A DNA stretch of 53,745 bases from Tabrizicola sp. (GCF_016792905.1 NZ_JAEULP010000038.1:1-53745); one strand, 5' to 3'; positions 25,565 to 36,533 are shown, numbered from the stretch's first letter. Notes: generated from the letters alone by a model not told the origin. Numbers and translations: made by a program.

Positions 25565-25618
25565 CTCCCCCCACCCCCGCGCGCATGTAGCGGCAAAACC
25601 GCACGAGGCAGGACCAGC

Positions 25619-26422
25619 ATGGCAAGCAGTGACAAGGGCGATGGCGGCATCGTCGAGACGATCAAGACGGTCTTCTGGGCGCTGGTGATCGCGATCGGCT
25701 TCCGCTCGGTCTTCTTCCAGCCGTTCTGGATCCCCTCGGAATCGATGAAGGACACGCTCCTGATCGGCGACTTCCTGTTCGTCAACAAGATGGCCTACGG
25801 CTATTCGCGCTATTCCTGCGAGATCCCCTTCACCACGATCAGCCTCTGCCCGTTCAAGGACCGTTTCCTGGGGTCCGAGCCGGAGCGGGGGGACGTCGTG
25901 GTGTTCCGGCATCCGACCGCGGGGACGGACTACATCAAGCGGCTGATCGGCCTGCCCGGTGACAAGATCCAGATGAAGGAAGGCATTCTCTACATCAATG
26001 GCGTCGAGGCGCCGCAGGTTGCCGATGGGGTCTTCGAAGAGGTCTACGAACCGCAGGGCCCGATGCGGAACCGCCCGCGCTGCGAGAATGGCGCGGTGGG
26101 CGATGGCGGCATCTGCACGAAAAGCCGCTTCATCGAGACGCTGCCCGAGGGCCGCAAGCACCATGTGCTGAACATCGACGCGGCGGGTCCGGGGGACACG
26201 ACCGATGTCTTCACCGTGCCGGAGGGCCATTACTTCGTGATGGGCGACAACCGCGACAACTCGACCGACAGCCGGTTCCCGCAATCGGTGGGCGGGGTGG
26301 GCTACCTGCCCGCGGAATACCTGATCGGCCGGGCCGACCGGATCATCTTCTCCTCGGCGGGCCGCAGCCTGTTCTACTTCTGGACCTGGCGGGCGGACCG
26401 CTTCTTCAAGGCCATCGAGTGA
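25619..26422 (+). CDS. lepB: Signal peptidase I
   Basis: 267 residues with one N-terminal membrane segment (about 14-35). The catalytic dyad is Ser42 ([16 protein letters not shown]) and Lys107 ([13 protein letters not shown]); box E is [14 protein letters not shown]. The insert between boxes contains several cysteines (YSCEIPF, SLCPFK, RCENG, GICTK), suggesting periplasmic disulfides. It removes signal peptides of exported proteins at the periplasmic face. rnc starts 10 bases downstream. Confidence 0.96.
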   Translation: MASSDKGDGGIVETIKTVFWALVIAIGFRSVFFQPFWIPSESMKDTLLIGDFLFVNKMAYGYSRYSCEIPFTTISLCPFKDRFLGSEPERGDVVVFRHPTAGTDYIKRLIGLPGDKIQMKEGILYINGVEAPQVADGVFEEVYEPQGPMRNRPRCENGAVGDGGICTKSRFIETLPEGRKHHVLNIDAAGPGDTTDVFTVPEGHYFVMGDNRDNSTDSRFPQSVGGVGYLPAEYLIGRADRIIFSSAGRSLFYFWTWRADRFFKAIE

Positions 26423-26432
26423 GTGCGATAGA

Positions 26433-27122
26433 GTGAGGCTTTCGGCGGACCTCCTGGCCTTTCAGGGCCGGCTGGGACACCAGTTCCGCAAGCCCGAGCT
26501 GCTGGTGCGCGCGGTGACGCATGCCTCGATCGGAACAGTGACGCGGCCCGACAACCAGCGGCTGGAGTTCCTGGGCGACCGGGTGCTGGGGCTTGTCATG
26601 GCCGAGGCCTTGCTGGCTGCGGATGCGGGGGCAAGCGAGGGGCAACTGGCCCCCCGCTTCAACGCGCTGGTGCGCAAGGAAACCTGCGCCGACGTGGCGC
26701 GCGAGGTGGGTCTGGGCGAGGTGCTGAAGCTTGGCCGCAGCGAGATGCTGACCGGCGGGCGGCGGAAAGAGGCGCTCCTGGGCGACGCGATGGAGGCGGT
26801 GATCGCCGCCGTCCATCAGGACGCGGGTTTCGAGGCGGCACGGGCGCTGGTCCTGCGGCTCTGGGCCGGGCGGATCGCGACGGTGGAGCCGGACGCGCGG
26901 GATGCCAAGACCTCGCTTCAGGAATGGGCGCAGGCGAGGGGGATGCCGCCGCCGGGCTATGAGGAGGCGGGCCGGTCGGGCCCCGATCACGCGCCGGTCT
27001 TCACCGTGCGGGTCACGCTGGCAACCGGCGCGGCGGCCGAGGCTTCGGCAGGGTCGAAACGGGTGGCGGAACAGGCGGCGGCGCGTATGCTTCTGGAACG
27101 GATGGAGGCGGGGAATGACTGA
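26433..27122 (+). CDS. rnc: Ribonuclease III
   Basis: 229 residues, GTG start at 26433. The catalytic acidic residues are Glu45 and Asp49 ([13 protein letters not shown]) and Asp118 and Glu121 ([14 protein letters not shown]); a double-stranded-RNA-binding domain covers about 155-225 ([33 protein letters not shown]). It processes rRNA precursors and structured mRNAs. The 3' end overlaps the start of era by eight bases, so the pair is translationally coupled. Confidence 0.96.
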   Translation: MRLSADLLAFQGRLGHQFRKPELLVRAVTHASIGTVTRPDNQRLEFLGDRVLGLVMAEALLAADAGASEGQLAPRFNALVRKETCADVAREVGLGEVLKLGRSEMLTGGRRKEALLGDAMEAVIAAVHQDAGFEAARALVLRLWAGRIATVEPDARDAKTSLQEWAQARGMPPPGYEEAGRSGPDHAPVFTVRVTLATGAAAEASAGSKRVAEQAAARMLLERMEAGND

Positions 27123-28029
27123 CACGCGCGCCGGATTTGTTGCCCTGATCGGTGAGCCGAATGCCGGCAAGTCGACGCTGCTGAACCGGATGGTGGGGGC
27201 GAAGGTTTCCATCGTCACCCACAAGGTGCAGACGACGCGGACGCGGATCCGGGGGGTCTGCATGGAGGGGCAGGCGCAGATCGTCTTTGTCGACACGCCG
27301 GGCATCTTCCGGCCCCGGCGGCGGCTGGACCGCAGCATGGTCAAGGCGGCCTGGGGCGGGGCATCGGATGCGGACATCATCGTCCTTCTGATCGAGGCGC
27401 AGCGCGGGCTGACCGAGGGGGCGCTGGCAATCATCGACCGGCTGAAGGACGAGATGCCGAAGGGCCAGCCGGTGGCCCTTGCCATCAACAAGATCGACCG
27501 GGTGAAGGCCGAGACGCTGCTGGCGCTGGCGGAAGAGGCGAACGCGGCCTTTCCGTTCGCGAAGACCTTCATGATCAGCGCCGACAAGGGCTATGGCGTG
27601 GCGGACCTGCGGGAATGGCTTGCCGCCGAGCTGCCCGAGGGGCCGTGGTTCTACCCCGAGGACCAGATCGCGGACCTGCCGATGCGGATGATCGCGGCGG
27701 AAATGACGCGCGAGAAGCTGACCCTGCGCCTGCATGAGGAACTGCCCTACCAGCTGACGGTCGAGACCGAGAAATGGGAGGACAAGTCCGACGGCACCAC
27801 CCGGATCGACCAGATCGTCTATGTCGCACGGGACGGGCACAAGGGGATCGTCCTTGGCAACCGAGGCGAGACGATCAAGGCCATCGGCCAGGCGGCGCGG
27901 GCAGATATCTCCGAGTTCCTGGGGCGCACGGTGCACCTTTTCCTGCAGGTGAAGGTCAGGCCGAACTGGCTGGAAGAGGCCGAGCGCTATTCCGAGATGG
28001 GGCTGGATTTCAAGGACGGCGATGCCTGA
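27115..28029 (+). CDS. era: GTPase Era
   Basis: 304 residues from ATG 27115, inside the end of rnc. GTPase motifs: G1 GEPNAGKS (13-20), G2 region TTRTRIRG, G3 DTPG (60-63), G4 NKID (125-128), G5 SADKG; the KH domain (about 205-290) has the [19 protein letters not shown] loop. Era binds the 3' end of 16S rRNA in 30S maturation. Being with rnc links two rRNA-processing functions. A nested palindrome follows directly after its stop. Confidence 0.97.
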   Translation: MTDTRAGFVALIGEPNAGKSTLLNRMVGAKVSIVTHKVQTTRTRIRGVCMEGQAQIVFVDTPGIFRPRRRLDRSMVKAAWGGASDADIIVLLIEAQRGLTEGALAIIDRLKDEMPKGQPVALAINKIDRVKAETLLALAEEANAAFPFAKTFMISADKGYGVADLREWLAAELPEGPWFYPEDQIADLPMRMIAAEMTREKLTLRLHEELPYQLTVETEKWEDKSDGTTRIDQIVYVARDGHKGIVLGNRGETIKAIGQAARADISEFLGRTVHLFLQVKVRPNWLEEAERYSEMGLDFKDGDA

Positions 28030-28031
28030 GG

Positions 28032-28083
28032 GGGCCAAAGGTCTTCGAAGACTTTTGCAAATTCCTTCGAAGGAATTTGGCCC
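28032..28083. repeat. Nested palindrome: outer 8-bp stem enclosing two TTCG hairpins
   Basis: GGGCCAAA (28032-28039) pairs with TTTGGCCC (28076-28083). Inside lie GTCTTCGAAGAC (28041-28052, perfect 12-bp palindrome) and AAATTCCTTCGAAGGAATTT (28059-28078, perfect 20-bp palindrome). The outer stem and the second inner hairpin share three bases, so they are alternative or fraying partners. Could act as a terminator, an RNase III site or a mobile palindrome; which one is not decided by sequence. Confidence 0.65.
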
Positions 28084-28101
28084 TTGCGGACAGGTACGGA
28101 C

Positions 28102-28437
28102 ATGAGCCCTCGGCTGGCAAGCGGGGTCTGGGTTTCGGCCTATCTGACCCGGCTGCGGCTGGCCGACATCCCGGCCTATGTCACCGCGAAGGGCGACGCC
28201 GAGGCGGGGGCGGTCGTGGTGAAGGTGGCGCTGCTGGACGGCACCGCGCGGGCCTGGGAGCGGCGGTCGGACCTGATGACCGGGGCCCGGGCCTGGATCT
28301 TGCTGGCCGAGGGGCCGGAGGCGGAGGTCGATGTGCTTCTGGCCCGGACCCGCAGTCGAGACCCGGACCTCTGGGTGATCGAACTGGAGGACCGGCAGGG
28401 GCGGACGCTTCTGGACGAGGAGGGTCTGCGGGACTGA
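28102..28437 (+). CDS. DUF1491 family protein
   Basis: 111 residues from ATG 28102. The run RLASGVWVSAYLTRLRLADI, GAVVVKVALLDGTARAWERR and TRSRDPDLWVIELEDRQGRT is the DUF1491 pattern, a small soluble alphaproteobacterial family of unknown function. It lies between era and recO in the same direction. Nothing in the chain suggests catalysis. Confidence 0.85.
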   Translation: MSPRLASGVWVSAYLTRLRLADIPAYVTAKGDAEAGAVVVKVALLDGTARAWERRSDLMTGARAWILLAEGPEAEVDVLLARTRSRDPDLWVIELEDRQGRTLLDEEGLRD

Positions 28438-28458
28438 GGCGTGAGCCCCCACCCCAAG

Positions 28459-28481
28459 CCCCGCCCCACGAGGGGGAGGGG
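28459..28481. repeat. GC-only hairpin between DUF1491 gene and recO
   Basis: CCCCGCCCC pairs with GGGGAGGGG (one G-A mismatch) around ACGAG. It is embedded in a longer C/G-biased run (28445-28482) of a type often scattered between genes in high-GC alphaproteobacteria. No T-run follows, so a termination role is uncertain. Confidence 0.4.
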
Positions 28482-28534
28482 AGGTGCCTTGCCTATCCCT
28501 TGCACCCGGCAGGCGCGCATCGGATAGTCCGCCG

Positions 28535-29263
28535 ATGGACTGGCGCGACGAAGGTATCCTGTTGTCCATGCGCCCGCATGGCGAGACCTCGGCGATCATC
28601 GAGGTGATGACGGCGGCGCATGGCCGACACGCGGGCGTGGTGCGGGGCGGGGCGTCGCGGAAGCTGGCGGCGACCTTGCAGCCCGGCACGGGCGTGGCGC
28701 TGGAGTGGCGCGCGCGGCTCGACGACCATATCGGCAGCTTCACGGTCGAGCCGCGGACATCCCGGGCGCACCTCCTGTCGGACCGGCTGGCGCTGGCGGG
28801 GCTGATGTCGGCCTGCGCGCTCTTGCACGCGGCCCTGCCGGAACGCGAGCCGCATCCGGCCCTGTGGCTGCGGACGCTGGCCCTCATGGACGCGCTGGGG
28901 CAGGAGGGCTGGCCTGCGACCTACCTCCGCTGGGAGCTATGCCTGCTGGAGGAGATCGGCTTCGGGCTGGACCTGAGCGCCTGCGCCGTCACCGGGGCGA
29001 CCGAGGGACTGGCCTATGTCAGCCCGAAATCGGGCCGCGCGGTGACAGCGCAGGCGGCCGGGGACTGGGCAGACCGGCTGCTGCCCCTGCCCGAGGGGCT
29101 GGACAGCGAAGGGCCGCTTCCGCCCGAGGCCGTCCTGTCGGGGCTGCGGCTGGCCGGCTTCTTCCTGGATCGGGGCTTGCGTCCGGTGCTGCACGACCGG
29201 CCCCTGCCCGAGGCGCGGTCACGACTGGTCGACCTCCTGGGGCGACCGACCCGAAACGACTGA
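28535..29263 (+). CDS. recO: DNA repair protein RecO
   Basis: 242 residues from ATG 28535 ([20 protein letters not shown]), full length for RecO. An N-terminal OB fold (about 1-80, [20 protein letters not shown]) is followed by the helical domain with [20 protein letters not shown] and the [10 protein letters not shown] segment. The zinc cysteines of some RecO proteins are mostly absent, as is common in this group. RecO loads RecA on gapped DNA with RecR. Located at the end of the era cluster. Confidence 0.94.
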   Translation: MDWRDEGILLSMRPHGETSAIIEVMTAAHGRHAGVVRGGASRKLAATLQPGTGVALEWRARLDDHIGSFTVEPRTSRAHLLSDRLALAGLMSACALLHAALPEREPHPALWLRTLALMDALGQEGWPATYLRWELCLLEEIGFGLDLSACAVTGATEGLAYVSPKSGRAVTAQAAGDWADRLLPLPEGLDSEGPLPPEAVLSGLRLAGFFLDRGLRPVLHDRPLPEARSRLVDLLGRPTRND

Positions 29264-29296
29264 TGATGTCGCCTCTGTGACAGACGGAACCTGGGG

Positions 29297-29316
29297 GCCG
29301 CCGTCCAAGTGGCGGC
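29297..29316 (+). promoter_or_regulatory. Hairpin directly abutting the MFS-gene start codon
   Basis: GCCGCC (29297-29302) pairs with GGCGGC (29311-29316) around GTCCAAGT; the next base is the A of the ATG. Any ribosome site would lie in the stem, and no other purine-rich site is seen. Low translation or conditional opening is possible. Confidence 0.35.
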
Positions 29317-30540
29317 ATGGTCAACCGTTACATCCCGCTGGCGCTGCGGCACAGTCCGACCCCGCGCATCGAGCATTTCGCCCTTCTCGCCGGACTGGAG
29401 GCCGCCGTGCGCGGCACGCTGATCTCGGCGATGCCGCTGGCGGTCTATGCGGCACTTGGCACGGCGCAGGGCACCTCGCTGGTCTATTTCATGGCCGGGA
29501 TCGTCGCGCTGTCCTGGGGGCTGATGGTGCCCTGGGCCACGCGGTTCGTTCCGCGCCGCTGGGCCTATACCGGCGGCTGCCTGCTCTATGTCCTGGGCAT
29601 GGCGCTGGCCATCCTGGGAACCGCCTGGTCGGTGCCGCTGGCGCTGGTCTGCAACGCGATGGCGACGGCCACGACCTTCGTCTGCTTCAACGCCTATGTG
29701 CTGGACTATGTCGACCGCGCGAACCTGGGGCGGAGCCAGTCGACGCAGATGGTCTATGCCGCCACCCCCTGGGCCGTCGGACCGTTGACCGGGGTCTGGC
29801 TGCACGACCACTGGGCGCCGGCGCCGTTCCTTCTGGCCGGGGCCTTTGCGCTGACGCTGCTGACGGCGTTCTGGATCCTGCGGCTGGGGAATGGCAAGCA
29901 GATCCAGCGGGCGAAGCGCCCGGCCGTCAACCCGCTGGGCTATCTGGGCCGCTTCTTCCGCCAGCCCCGGCTGATCGCGGGCTGGATGTTCGCGGTGATG
30001 CGGTCCTGCGGCTGGTGGGTCTATGTCGTCTACCTGCCGATCTTCTGCATCGAAGCGGGCCTGGGCGACAAGGTTGGCGGCATTGCCTTGTCCATTTCGA
30101 ACGCGCTTCTCTTTGCCGCGCCCGCGCTGAACCGCCTGGCGCGCAGGTTGTCGGTGCGCCGGTCGGTGCGCGCGGCGTTTGGCATTTGCGGGCTGTGCTT
30201 CGTGGCGGCCGGGCTCTTGTCTGTGCTGCCCTGGGCCACCGTGGCGATGTGCATGGCGGCCTCGATCTTCCTGGTCACGCTGGACGTGGTTGGCGGCCTG
30301 CCCTTCCTGATGTCGGTCAAGCCGTCGGAGCGGACCGAGATGTCGGCGGTCTATTCCAGCTTCCGTGACGTCTCGGGCATCCTGACGCCGGGCGCGGCCT
30401 GGCTGGTGCTGTTCTTCGCGCCGCTGCCCGGCATTTTCGTCGCGGCCGGGATCGGGTTGCTGGCGGCCTGGGCCGTGGCGGGGCAACTGCATCCGCGGCT
30501 GGGCGCCCAACGCCCGTCGCGTGGCGGGGTCCCCGCCTAG
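29317..30540 (+). CDS. Major facilitator superfamily transporter
   Basis: 407 residues with about twelve membrane helices, including GLEAAVRGTLISAMPLAVYA, YTGGCLLYVLGMALAILGTA, AGWMFAVMRSCGWWVYVVYL and the loop RFVPRRWAY after helix 2. The substrate class is not recognisable; the central loop (RLGNGKQIQRAKRP) is typical of the fold. It stands 53 bases after recO, with a hairpin next to its ATG. Its TAG stop shares two bases with the stop of the convergent reductase gene (CTAG at 30537-30540). Confidence 0.8.
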   Translation: MVNRYIPLALRHSPTPRIEHFALLAGLEAAVRGTLISAMPLAVYAALGTAQGTSLVYFMAGIVALSWGLMVPWATRFVPRRWAYTGGCLLYVLGMALAILGTAWSVPLALVCNAMATATTFVCFNAYVLDYVDRANLGRSQSTQMVYAATPWAVGPLTGVWLHDHWAPAPFLLAGAFALTLLTAFWILRLGNGKQIQRAKRPAVNPLGYLGRFFRQPRLIAGWMFAVMRSCGWWVYVVYLPIFCIEAGLGDKVGGIALSISNALLFAAPALNRLARRLSVRRSVRAAFGICGLCFVAAGLLSVLPWATVAMCMAASIFLVTLDVVGGLPFLMSVKPSERTEMSAVYSSFRDVSGILTPGAAWLVLFFAPLPGIFVAAGIGLLAAWAVAGQLHPRLGAQRPSRGGVPA

Positions 30541-31547
30541 GCCCAGATCCTGCCGTGCTTGACCAGCCAGTCGGCCGAGGCGAGGAGCGCGGCCTTGGGG
30601 GCGATGAACTCCATCCCCATCTCCTTGACCGCGCGGGCGTTCGAGACGCGTTCCAGATGGCCGAGCTTGGGCAGAAGGGTCCTGACCGCCGGATCGAAGA
30701 GCGCGATCGCGCGCACGAGGATCTTCGGCGCCTCATGCGTGGCGATGCGGCGGGTCGGATAGGCGGCTTTCAGGGTGCGGCCCATGTCGACCATCGCCAT
30801 CGACCCTGACGCAGCGATGTAGCGGCGCCCTTCGGTCTCGGGCCTTTGCAGCGCGCGCAGGTGCATCTCGGCCACGTCGCGGACATCGACCACCGGAAGG
30901 CCGGTCGGTGGCAGCATCGGGTCGCGGCCCTTGAGGATGCGTTCGACCAGCGCCAGCGAGGTGCCGTAGTGCTCGTCGAGCGGCGGACCGAAGACGAGGC
31001 CGGGGTTGATCGTGGTCAGCCGCAGGCCGCGCGCCTTGGCGATCTCCCAGGCGGCGCGTTCGGCCAGGGTCTTCGACTTGGCGTAGGGAGTGGTGGTGGG
31101 CAGGTGGATGTCGCACCAGTCGGCCTCGTCCTGCAGGGTGTCGGGCTTTGCCTCGTTCAGGACGGCGACGGTGGAGGAAGTGAGGACCACCCGCGTCACC
31201 CCGGCGACGGCGGCAGCCTTCAGCACGCGCTCGGTGCCCTCGACCGCCGGGCGGATCACGGTGGCCGCATCCTTCGGCTGGGCGCCGGGGAAGGGCGAGG
31301 CGGTGTGGACCAGCGCGGTGATGCCCTGCAAGGCATCGGCCCAGCCCGCGTCGGATTCGAGGTCGGCCTGGACGAAGGTCAGTTCGCCTGCGTGCTCGGT
31401 CAGGTAGGGGGCAAGGGCGGCACGGACCTCATCGGACCGGTCCATTCGGCGCAGCGTGCCGCGTACCGTGTAGCCTGCGTTCAGAAGTTTCAGGGCGACA
31501 TGCTTCGCGATGAACCCGGAAACGCCGGTCAGCAGCACCAATTCCAT
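30537..31547 (-). CDS. Extended SDR, dihydroflavonol-4-reductase/epimerase-like
   Basis: 336 residues from ATG 31547 (MELVLLTGVSGFIAKHVALK). The Rossmann glycine motif TGVSGFIA (8-15), the dinucleotide-site Arg (RGTLRR), VHTASPF, VLTSSTVAVL and the catalytic TPYAKSKTLAE (Tyr and Lys) define an extended short-chain dehydrogenase of the DFR/aldehyde-reductase type. NADP(H) use is likely from RGTLRR. The substrate is unknown. It lies 60 bases downstream of mcd on the same strand. Confidence 0.85.
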   Translation of the reverse strand: MELVLLTGVSGFIAKHVALKLLNAGYTVRGTLRRMDRSDEVRAALAPYLTEHAGELTFVQADLESDAGWADALQGITALVHTASPFPGAQPKDAATVIRPAVEGTERVLKAAAVAGVTRVVLTSSTVAVLNEAKPDTLQDEADWCDIHLPTTTPYAKSKTLAERAAWEIAKARGLRLTTINPGLVFGPPLDEHYGTSLALVERILKGRDPMLPPTGLPVVDVRDVAEMHLRALQRPETEGRRYIAASGSMAMVDMGRTLKAAYPTRRIATHEAPKILVRAIALFDPAVRTLLPKLGHLERVSNARAVKEMGMEFIAPKAALLASADWLVKHGRIWA

Positions 31548-31607
31548 GCCCGCCCCCTGAAATGCTTTTGTCCAAGCATTAGGGGCATGGGGGCGCAAAT
31601 CAAGCGG

Positions 31608-33272
31608 TCACTCCAAGAGGCGGCGGGCGATCACCTGTGCCTGGATTTCGGCGGCGCCCTCGAAGATGTTCAGGATGCGCGCATCGCAGAGGATGCGGCT
31701 GATCCGGTATTCCAGCGCGAAGCCGTTGCCGCCGTGGATTTGCAGGGCGTTGTCGGCGCTTGCCCAGGCGACGCGGGCGCCGAGGAGCTTGGCCATCCCT
31801 GCCTCAAGGTCGCAGCGCTTGTCGTGATCCTTCTGCCAGGCGGAGAAATAGGTCAGCTGGCGGGCGATCATGATCTCGACCGCCATCATGGCAAGCTTGC
31901 CCTCGATGCGGGGGAAGTCGACCAGAGGCTTGCCGAACTGCTTGCGGTCAAGCGCGTATTGCATGCCGGTTTCCAGAGCCGATTGCGCCACGCCGATGGC
32001 ACGGGCGCCGGTCTGGATGCGCGCGCTTTCGAAGGTCTGCATCAGCTGCTTGAAGCCCTGTCCCTCCACCCCGCCGAGGAGGTTTTCGCCCTTCACGGCG
32101 AAATCGTCGAAGTTGACGGTGTATTCCTTCATGCCGCGATAGCCGAGGACCTCGATCTCGCCGCCCGACAGCCCTTGGTCGACGAAGGGGGTCTCATCCG
32201 TGCCGGGGGTCTTTTCGGCCAGGAACATGGAAAGGCCGCGATAGTCGCCGGTGCCCTCGACCGACCGCGCCAGAACCGTCATCACATGTGTCCGCGCGGC
32301 ATGGGTGATCCAGGTCTTGTTACCGGTGATCACCCAGTCCTCGCCCTGCCTGCGCGCGCGGGTGCGGAGCGAGCCGAGGTCGGAACCGGTGTTCGGTTCG
32401 GTGAAGACGGCAGTCGGCAGGATCGCTCCGCTCGCGAGGCCGGGCAGCCACTTTGCCTTCTGCTCGTCGGTGCCGCCGCAGAGGATCAGTTCCGCGGCGA
32501 TCTCGGAGCGGGTGCCGAGCGAACCGACGCCGATGTAGCCGCGCGACAGTTCCTCGCTGACCACCACCATCGAGGCTTTCGACAGGCCGAACCCGCCGTA
32601 TGCCTCGGGAATGGTCAGGCCGAAGACGCCCATTTCGGCAAGTTCGGTGATCACCTCCATCGGGATCAGTTCGTCCTTCAGGTGCCAGTCATGCGCCTGG
32701 GGGATGACCTTTTCATCGGCATAGCGGCGGAACTGGTCGCGGATCATCTCCAGCTCTTCGTCGAGGCCGGTGGCGCCAAAGGTCGCCCGCCCATGGTTGT
32801 CGCGCATGAGCGCAACCAGCGCCGAACGCGCGGTGGGGGTGTTGCCCGCTGCCATCAGCCGTGCCGCAGCCTCGCCGGGGGTCCAGCCAAGGCCAAGGTC
32901 CCACAGCCGCGCGAACTCGGTCTGGCTCATCGGGATGCCGCCCGCGATCTGGTTCAGGTATTCGCCGAACCCGATCTGCAGTATCAGGGCTTCCATCTGG
33001 CCGAACTGCCCAGCCTGCGCCAGCCGCCCGGCCCAGGCGTTCAGCTGGCGCAGCGCCTCGACATAGGTGGCGAGCCAGGACAGGGAATGCGCCTGGAACT
33101 GCCGTGCCTCAAGTCCCTGGTTCGACACCTTGCCGCCGGTCGAGACCTGCGCCTTCAGCCCGTCCCGGGCTTGCACGAACAGCGCCTCGACCTCGGGCAG
33201 GGCGGCGGCGGTCAGGGCCTGAAGATCAGGAAGGATCGGGGTGTCGGTCATGACCTGTCCATCATGCGGCAT
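31608..33272 (-). CDS. mcd: Acyl-CoA dehydrogenase with long N-terminal extension, probable (2S)-methylsuccinyl-CoA dehydrogenase
   Basis: 554 residues; ATG 33272 has GGAG seven bases upstream, and ATG 33251 is an alternative. An extension of about 140 residues (LEARQFQAHSLSWLATYVEA, NQIAGGIPMSQTEFARLWDL) precedes a complete acyl-CoA dehydrogenase domain (YGGFGLSKASMVVVSEELSR, GTRSEIAAELIL, TGARAIGVAQSALETGMQYA, LNIFEGAAEIQAQVI with the FEG motif at the C-terminus). Length and N-terminal part fit methylsuccinyl-CoA dehydrogenase of the ethylmalonyl-CoA pathway (Rhodobacter, Paracoccus), which gives mesaconyl-CoA and reduces ETF. etfAB and pduO lie in the same window. Another long-chain acyl-CoA dehydrogenase is the alternative. 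Confidence 0.78.
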   Translation of the reverse strand: MPHDGQVMTDTPILPDLQALTAAALPEVEALFVQARDGLKAQVSTGGKVSNQGLEARQFQAHSLSWLATYVEALRQLNAWAGRLAQAGQFGQMEALILQIGFGEYLNQIAGGIPMSQTEFARLWDLGLGWTPGEAAARLMAAGNTPTARSALVALMRDNHGRATFGATGLDEELEMIRDQFRRYADEKVIPQAHDWHLKDELIPMEVITELAEMGVFGLTIPEAYGGFGLSKASMVVVSEELSRGYIGVGSLGTRSEIAAELILCGGTDEQKAKWLPGLASGAILPTAVFTEPNTGSDLGSLRTRARRQGEDWVITGNKTWITHAARTHVMTVLARSVEGTGDYRGLSMFLAEKTPGTDETPFVDQGLSGGEIEVLGYRGMKEYTVNFDDFAVKGENLLGGVEGQGFKQLMQTFESARIQTGARAIGVAQSALETGMQYALDRKQFGKPLVDFPRIEGKLAMMAVEIMIARQLTYFSAWQKDHDKRCDLEAGMAKLLGARVAWASADNALQIHGGNGFALEYRISRILCDARILNIFEGAAEIQAQVIARRLLE

Positions 33273-33322
33273 GGGGTTGCTCCGGCAAGATTCTGCACCT
33301 GCGAAGACCTAGCGCCTTCGCG

Positions 33323-33335
33323 GTTGCAGCGCAAC
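33323..33335. promoter_or_regulatory. Palindrome GTTGC-AGC-GCAAC upstream of mcd
   Basis: A 13-bp inverted repeat 51 bases before the mcd start. In Paracoccus and actinobacteria the acetate/EMC genes are controlled by RamB-type regulators; whether this site is one of theirs cannot be told. Candidate operator only. Confidence 0.3.
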
Positions 33336-33383
33336 AAGATTTCAATCACGGTGCCGGATTAGACTTAAAGTGTCGCGATAGGT

Positions 33384-33899
33384 TCAGGAGATCGCGCCGC
33401 AGGCGTTCACGATTTCGGGCAGGGCAGCGGCGGGGACGACCTCGAACTCGGCAGCATAAAGCTGCGTTTCGCCTTCCCAGGCCTCGAAGCGCCAGGGGCC
33501 GGGGATCAACTCGTCGTCGCGGTCGAAGCGGAAGAAGGCGAACTGCTCGCCGGTGTCGCTGAAGCTCGACTCCCAGGTTTCCGGCGTGGAGGAGCCGGGG
33601 CGGTAGACCCGCATCTCGCCTTCAGCGAAGACCCCCGGCAGCATCTGCGACTTGACCCCGAAGGCAAGGCCGATGGCCGCGGGAACGACCTGTCGGTCGG
33701 GCCAGTGAAAGTCGATCATGCCATCGGGCACATGGATCCAGCCCGACCGGGTGCCGGGCGCCGGGCGCTGGTCCATCGCCTGCAACGCGCAGAAGACGCC
33801 GACCTTCAGCGTGGCGACCAATGGGCCCGGGGCAGGCGGGGCAGGGTCCGCCAGCGCCGGGCCACCCGCCAGCGCGAAGATCAGGGCCAGTCTGCGCAT
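33384..33899 (-). CDS. Secreted DUF3859-like protein
   Basis: 171 residues with a signal peptide (MRRLALIFALAGGPALA). The mature domain, VGVFCALQAMDQRPAPGTRS, GWIHVPDGMIDFHWPDRQVV, FGVKSQMLPG and WRFEAWEGETQLYAAEFEVV, I recognise as DUF3859, a small periplasmic beta-rich domain of unknown function in Rhodobacterales. One disulfide is possible between Cys37 and Cys167. It diverges from the TauE-type exporter gene; the start codons are 81 bases apart. Confidence 0.72.
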   Translation of the reverse strand: MRRLALIFALAGGPALADPAPPAPGPLVATLKVGVFCALQAMDQRPAPGTRSGWIHVPDGMIDFHWPDRQVVPAAIGLAFGVKSQMLPGVFAEGEMRVYRPGSSTPETWESSFSDTGEQFAFFRFDRDDELIPGPWRFEAWEGETQLYAAEFEVVPAAALPEIVNACGAIS

Positions 33900-33980
33900 C
33901 ACCTGCCGCATTCGATTTCTGCCAGTCCGTGCTTCCACTTGCACAGGGATTGCGCCACAAGGGTTCGGAAAGGGCAAGTC

Positions 33981-34751
33981 ATGTTCGATCTGGTCTCTGG
34001 CGGGCTTTCGGGGCAGGCGTTTGCAGCAGCGCTGGCGGTGACGCTGTTCGCGGGTTTCGTGAAGGGTGCGGTGGGCTTTGCCATGCCGATGATCCTGGTC
34101 TCGGCCTTCGCGATCTTCCTGCCGCAGCACCTTGCGCTGGCCGGGCTGATCCTGCCGACGCTTGTCACCAACCTGTCGCAGGCGTTTCGGCAGGGGGTCG
34201 GACCGGCGCGCGAGACCACCGTCACCTATCGCCGCTTCCTGATTGCGACGGTCATCTGCATCGCGATTTCCGCCCCCTTCGCCGATGCGATCCCGCGCAT
34301 GGTCTACCTGCTGATGCTGGGCCTGCCGATCACGATCTTTGCCGGGCTGCAACTGATGGGGAAAAGCCTGGCGATCCACCTCGACCACCGCGACCGGGCG
34401 GAATGGGGGCTGGGGGTGATCGGGGGCCTCTATGGCGGGGTGTCCGGCATCTGGGGACCGCCGCTTCTGGTGTTTCTGCTGTCCACCGGAGCGGACAAGC
34501 TCACGATGATCCGGGCGCAGGGGGTGGTGTTCCTGATCGGCGCCGCGACACTTCTGCTGGCGCACCTGACCACCGGGCTACTGAATGCGCAGACGCTGGG
34601 GTTTTCCGCTGCGCTGTGCCTGCCCGCGCTGGCGGGGCTATACGCGGGCTATGTGGTGCAGGACCGGCTGGACCAGGCCCGCTTCCGCCGCTGGACGCAG
34701 GGGCTTCTGGTGGTGACGGGGCTTAACATGGTGCGGCTGGCGCTGACCTGA
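33981..34751 (+). CDS. TauE/SafE (TSUP) family membrane exporter
   Basis: 256 residues from ATG 33981. About eight helices in two related halves, with FAGFVKGAVGFAMPMILVSA in the first and LGVIGGLYGGVSGIWGPPLL in the second, the hallmark of the TSUP family. Members carry sulfite, sulfoacetate, sulfonates or other organic acid anions across the inner membrane. No sulfur genes are nearby, so the substrate is open. It ends 66 bases before the 3' end of the convergent pckA, with a hairpin between. Confidence 0.83.
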   Translation: MFDLVSGGLSGQAFAAALAVTLFAGFVKGAVGFAMPMILVSAFAIFLPQHLALAGLILPTLVTNLSQAFRQGVGPARETTVTYRRFLIATVICIAISAPFADAIPRMVYLLMLGLPITIFAGLQLMGKSLAIHLDHRDRAEWGLGVIGGLYGGVSGIWGPPLLVFLLSTGADKLTMIRAQGVVFLIGAATLLLAHLTTGLLNAQTLGFSAALCLPALAGLYAGYVVQDRLDQARFRRWTQGLLVVTGLNMVRLALT

Positions 34752-34773
34752 TCGCCCCTCAATGACTTCCTTT

Positions 34774-34796
34774 CCTCGCCGGACGCACCGACGAGG
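34774..34796. terminator. Hairpin between convergent exporter gene and pckA
   Basis: CCTCG/CGAGG outer stem, one mismatch, then CGG/CCG around ACGCA. TTTCC stands before it on the plus strand, giving GGAAA after it on the minus strand; no classic T-run is present. It lies exactly between two convergent genes, so a bidirectional role is plausible. Confidence 0.35.
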
Positions 34797-34817
34797 AGAT
34801 GTAGTCGAGCGACGAGG

Positions 34818-36416
<1,599 letters not shown>

Positions 36417-36533
36417 CCTGCAAGCTCCTGCTGCCACATGGGGATGCGGCGGTTCCAAAAGATCGGCACCCGGGCCAATGAATGCCGTGACAAGCCCTTG
36501 TGGGGGCCGGCCATAATGGGCCTATAGCATGGG

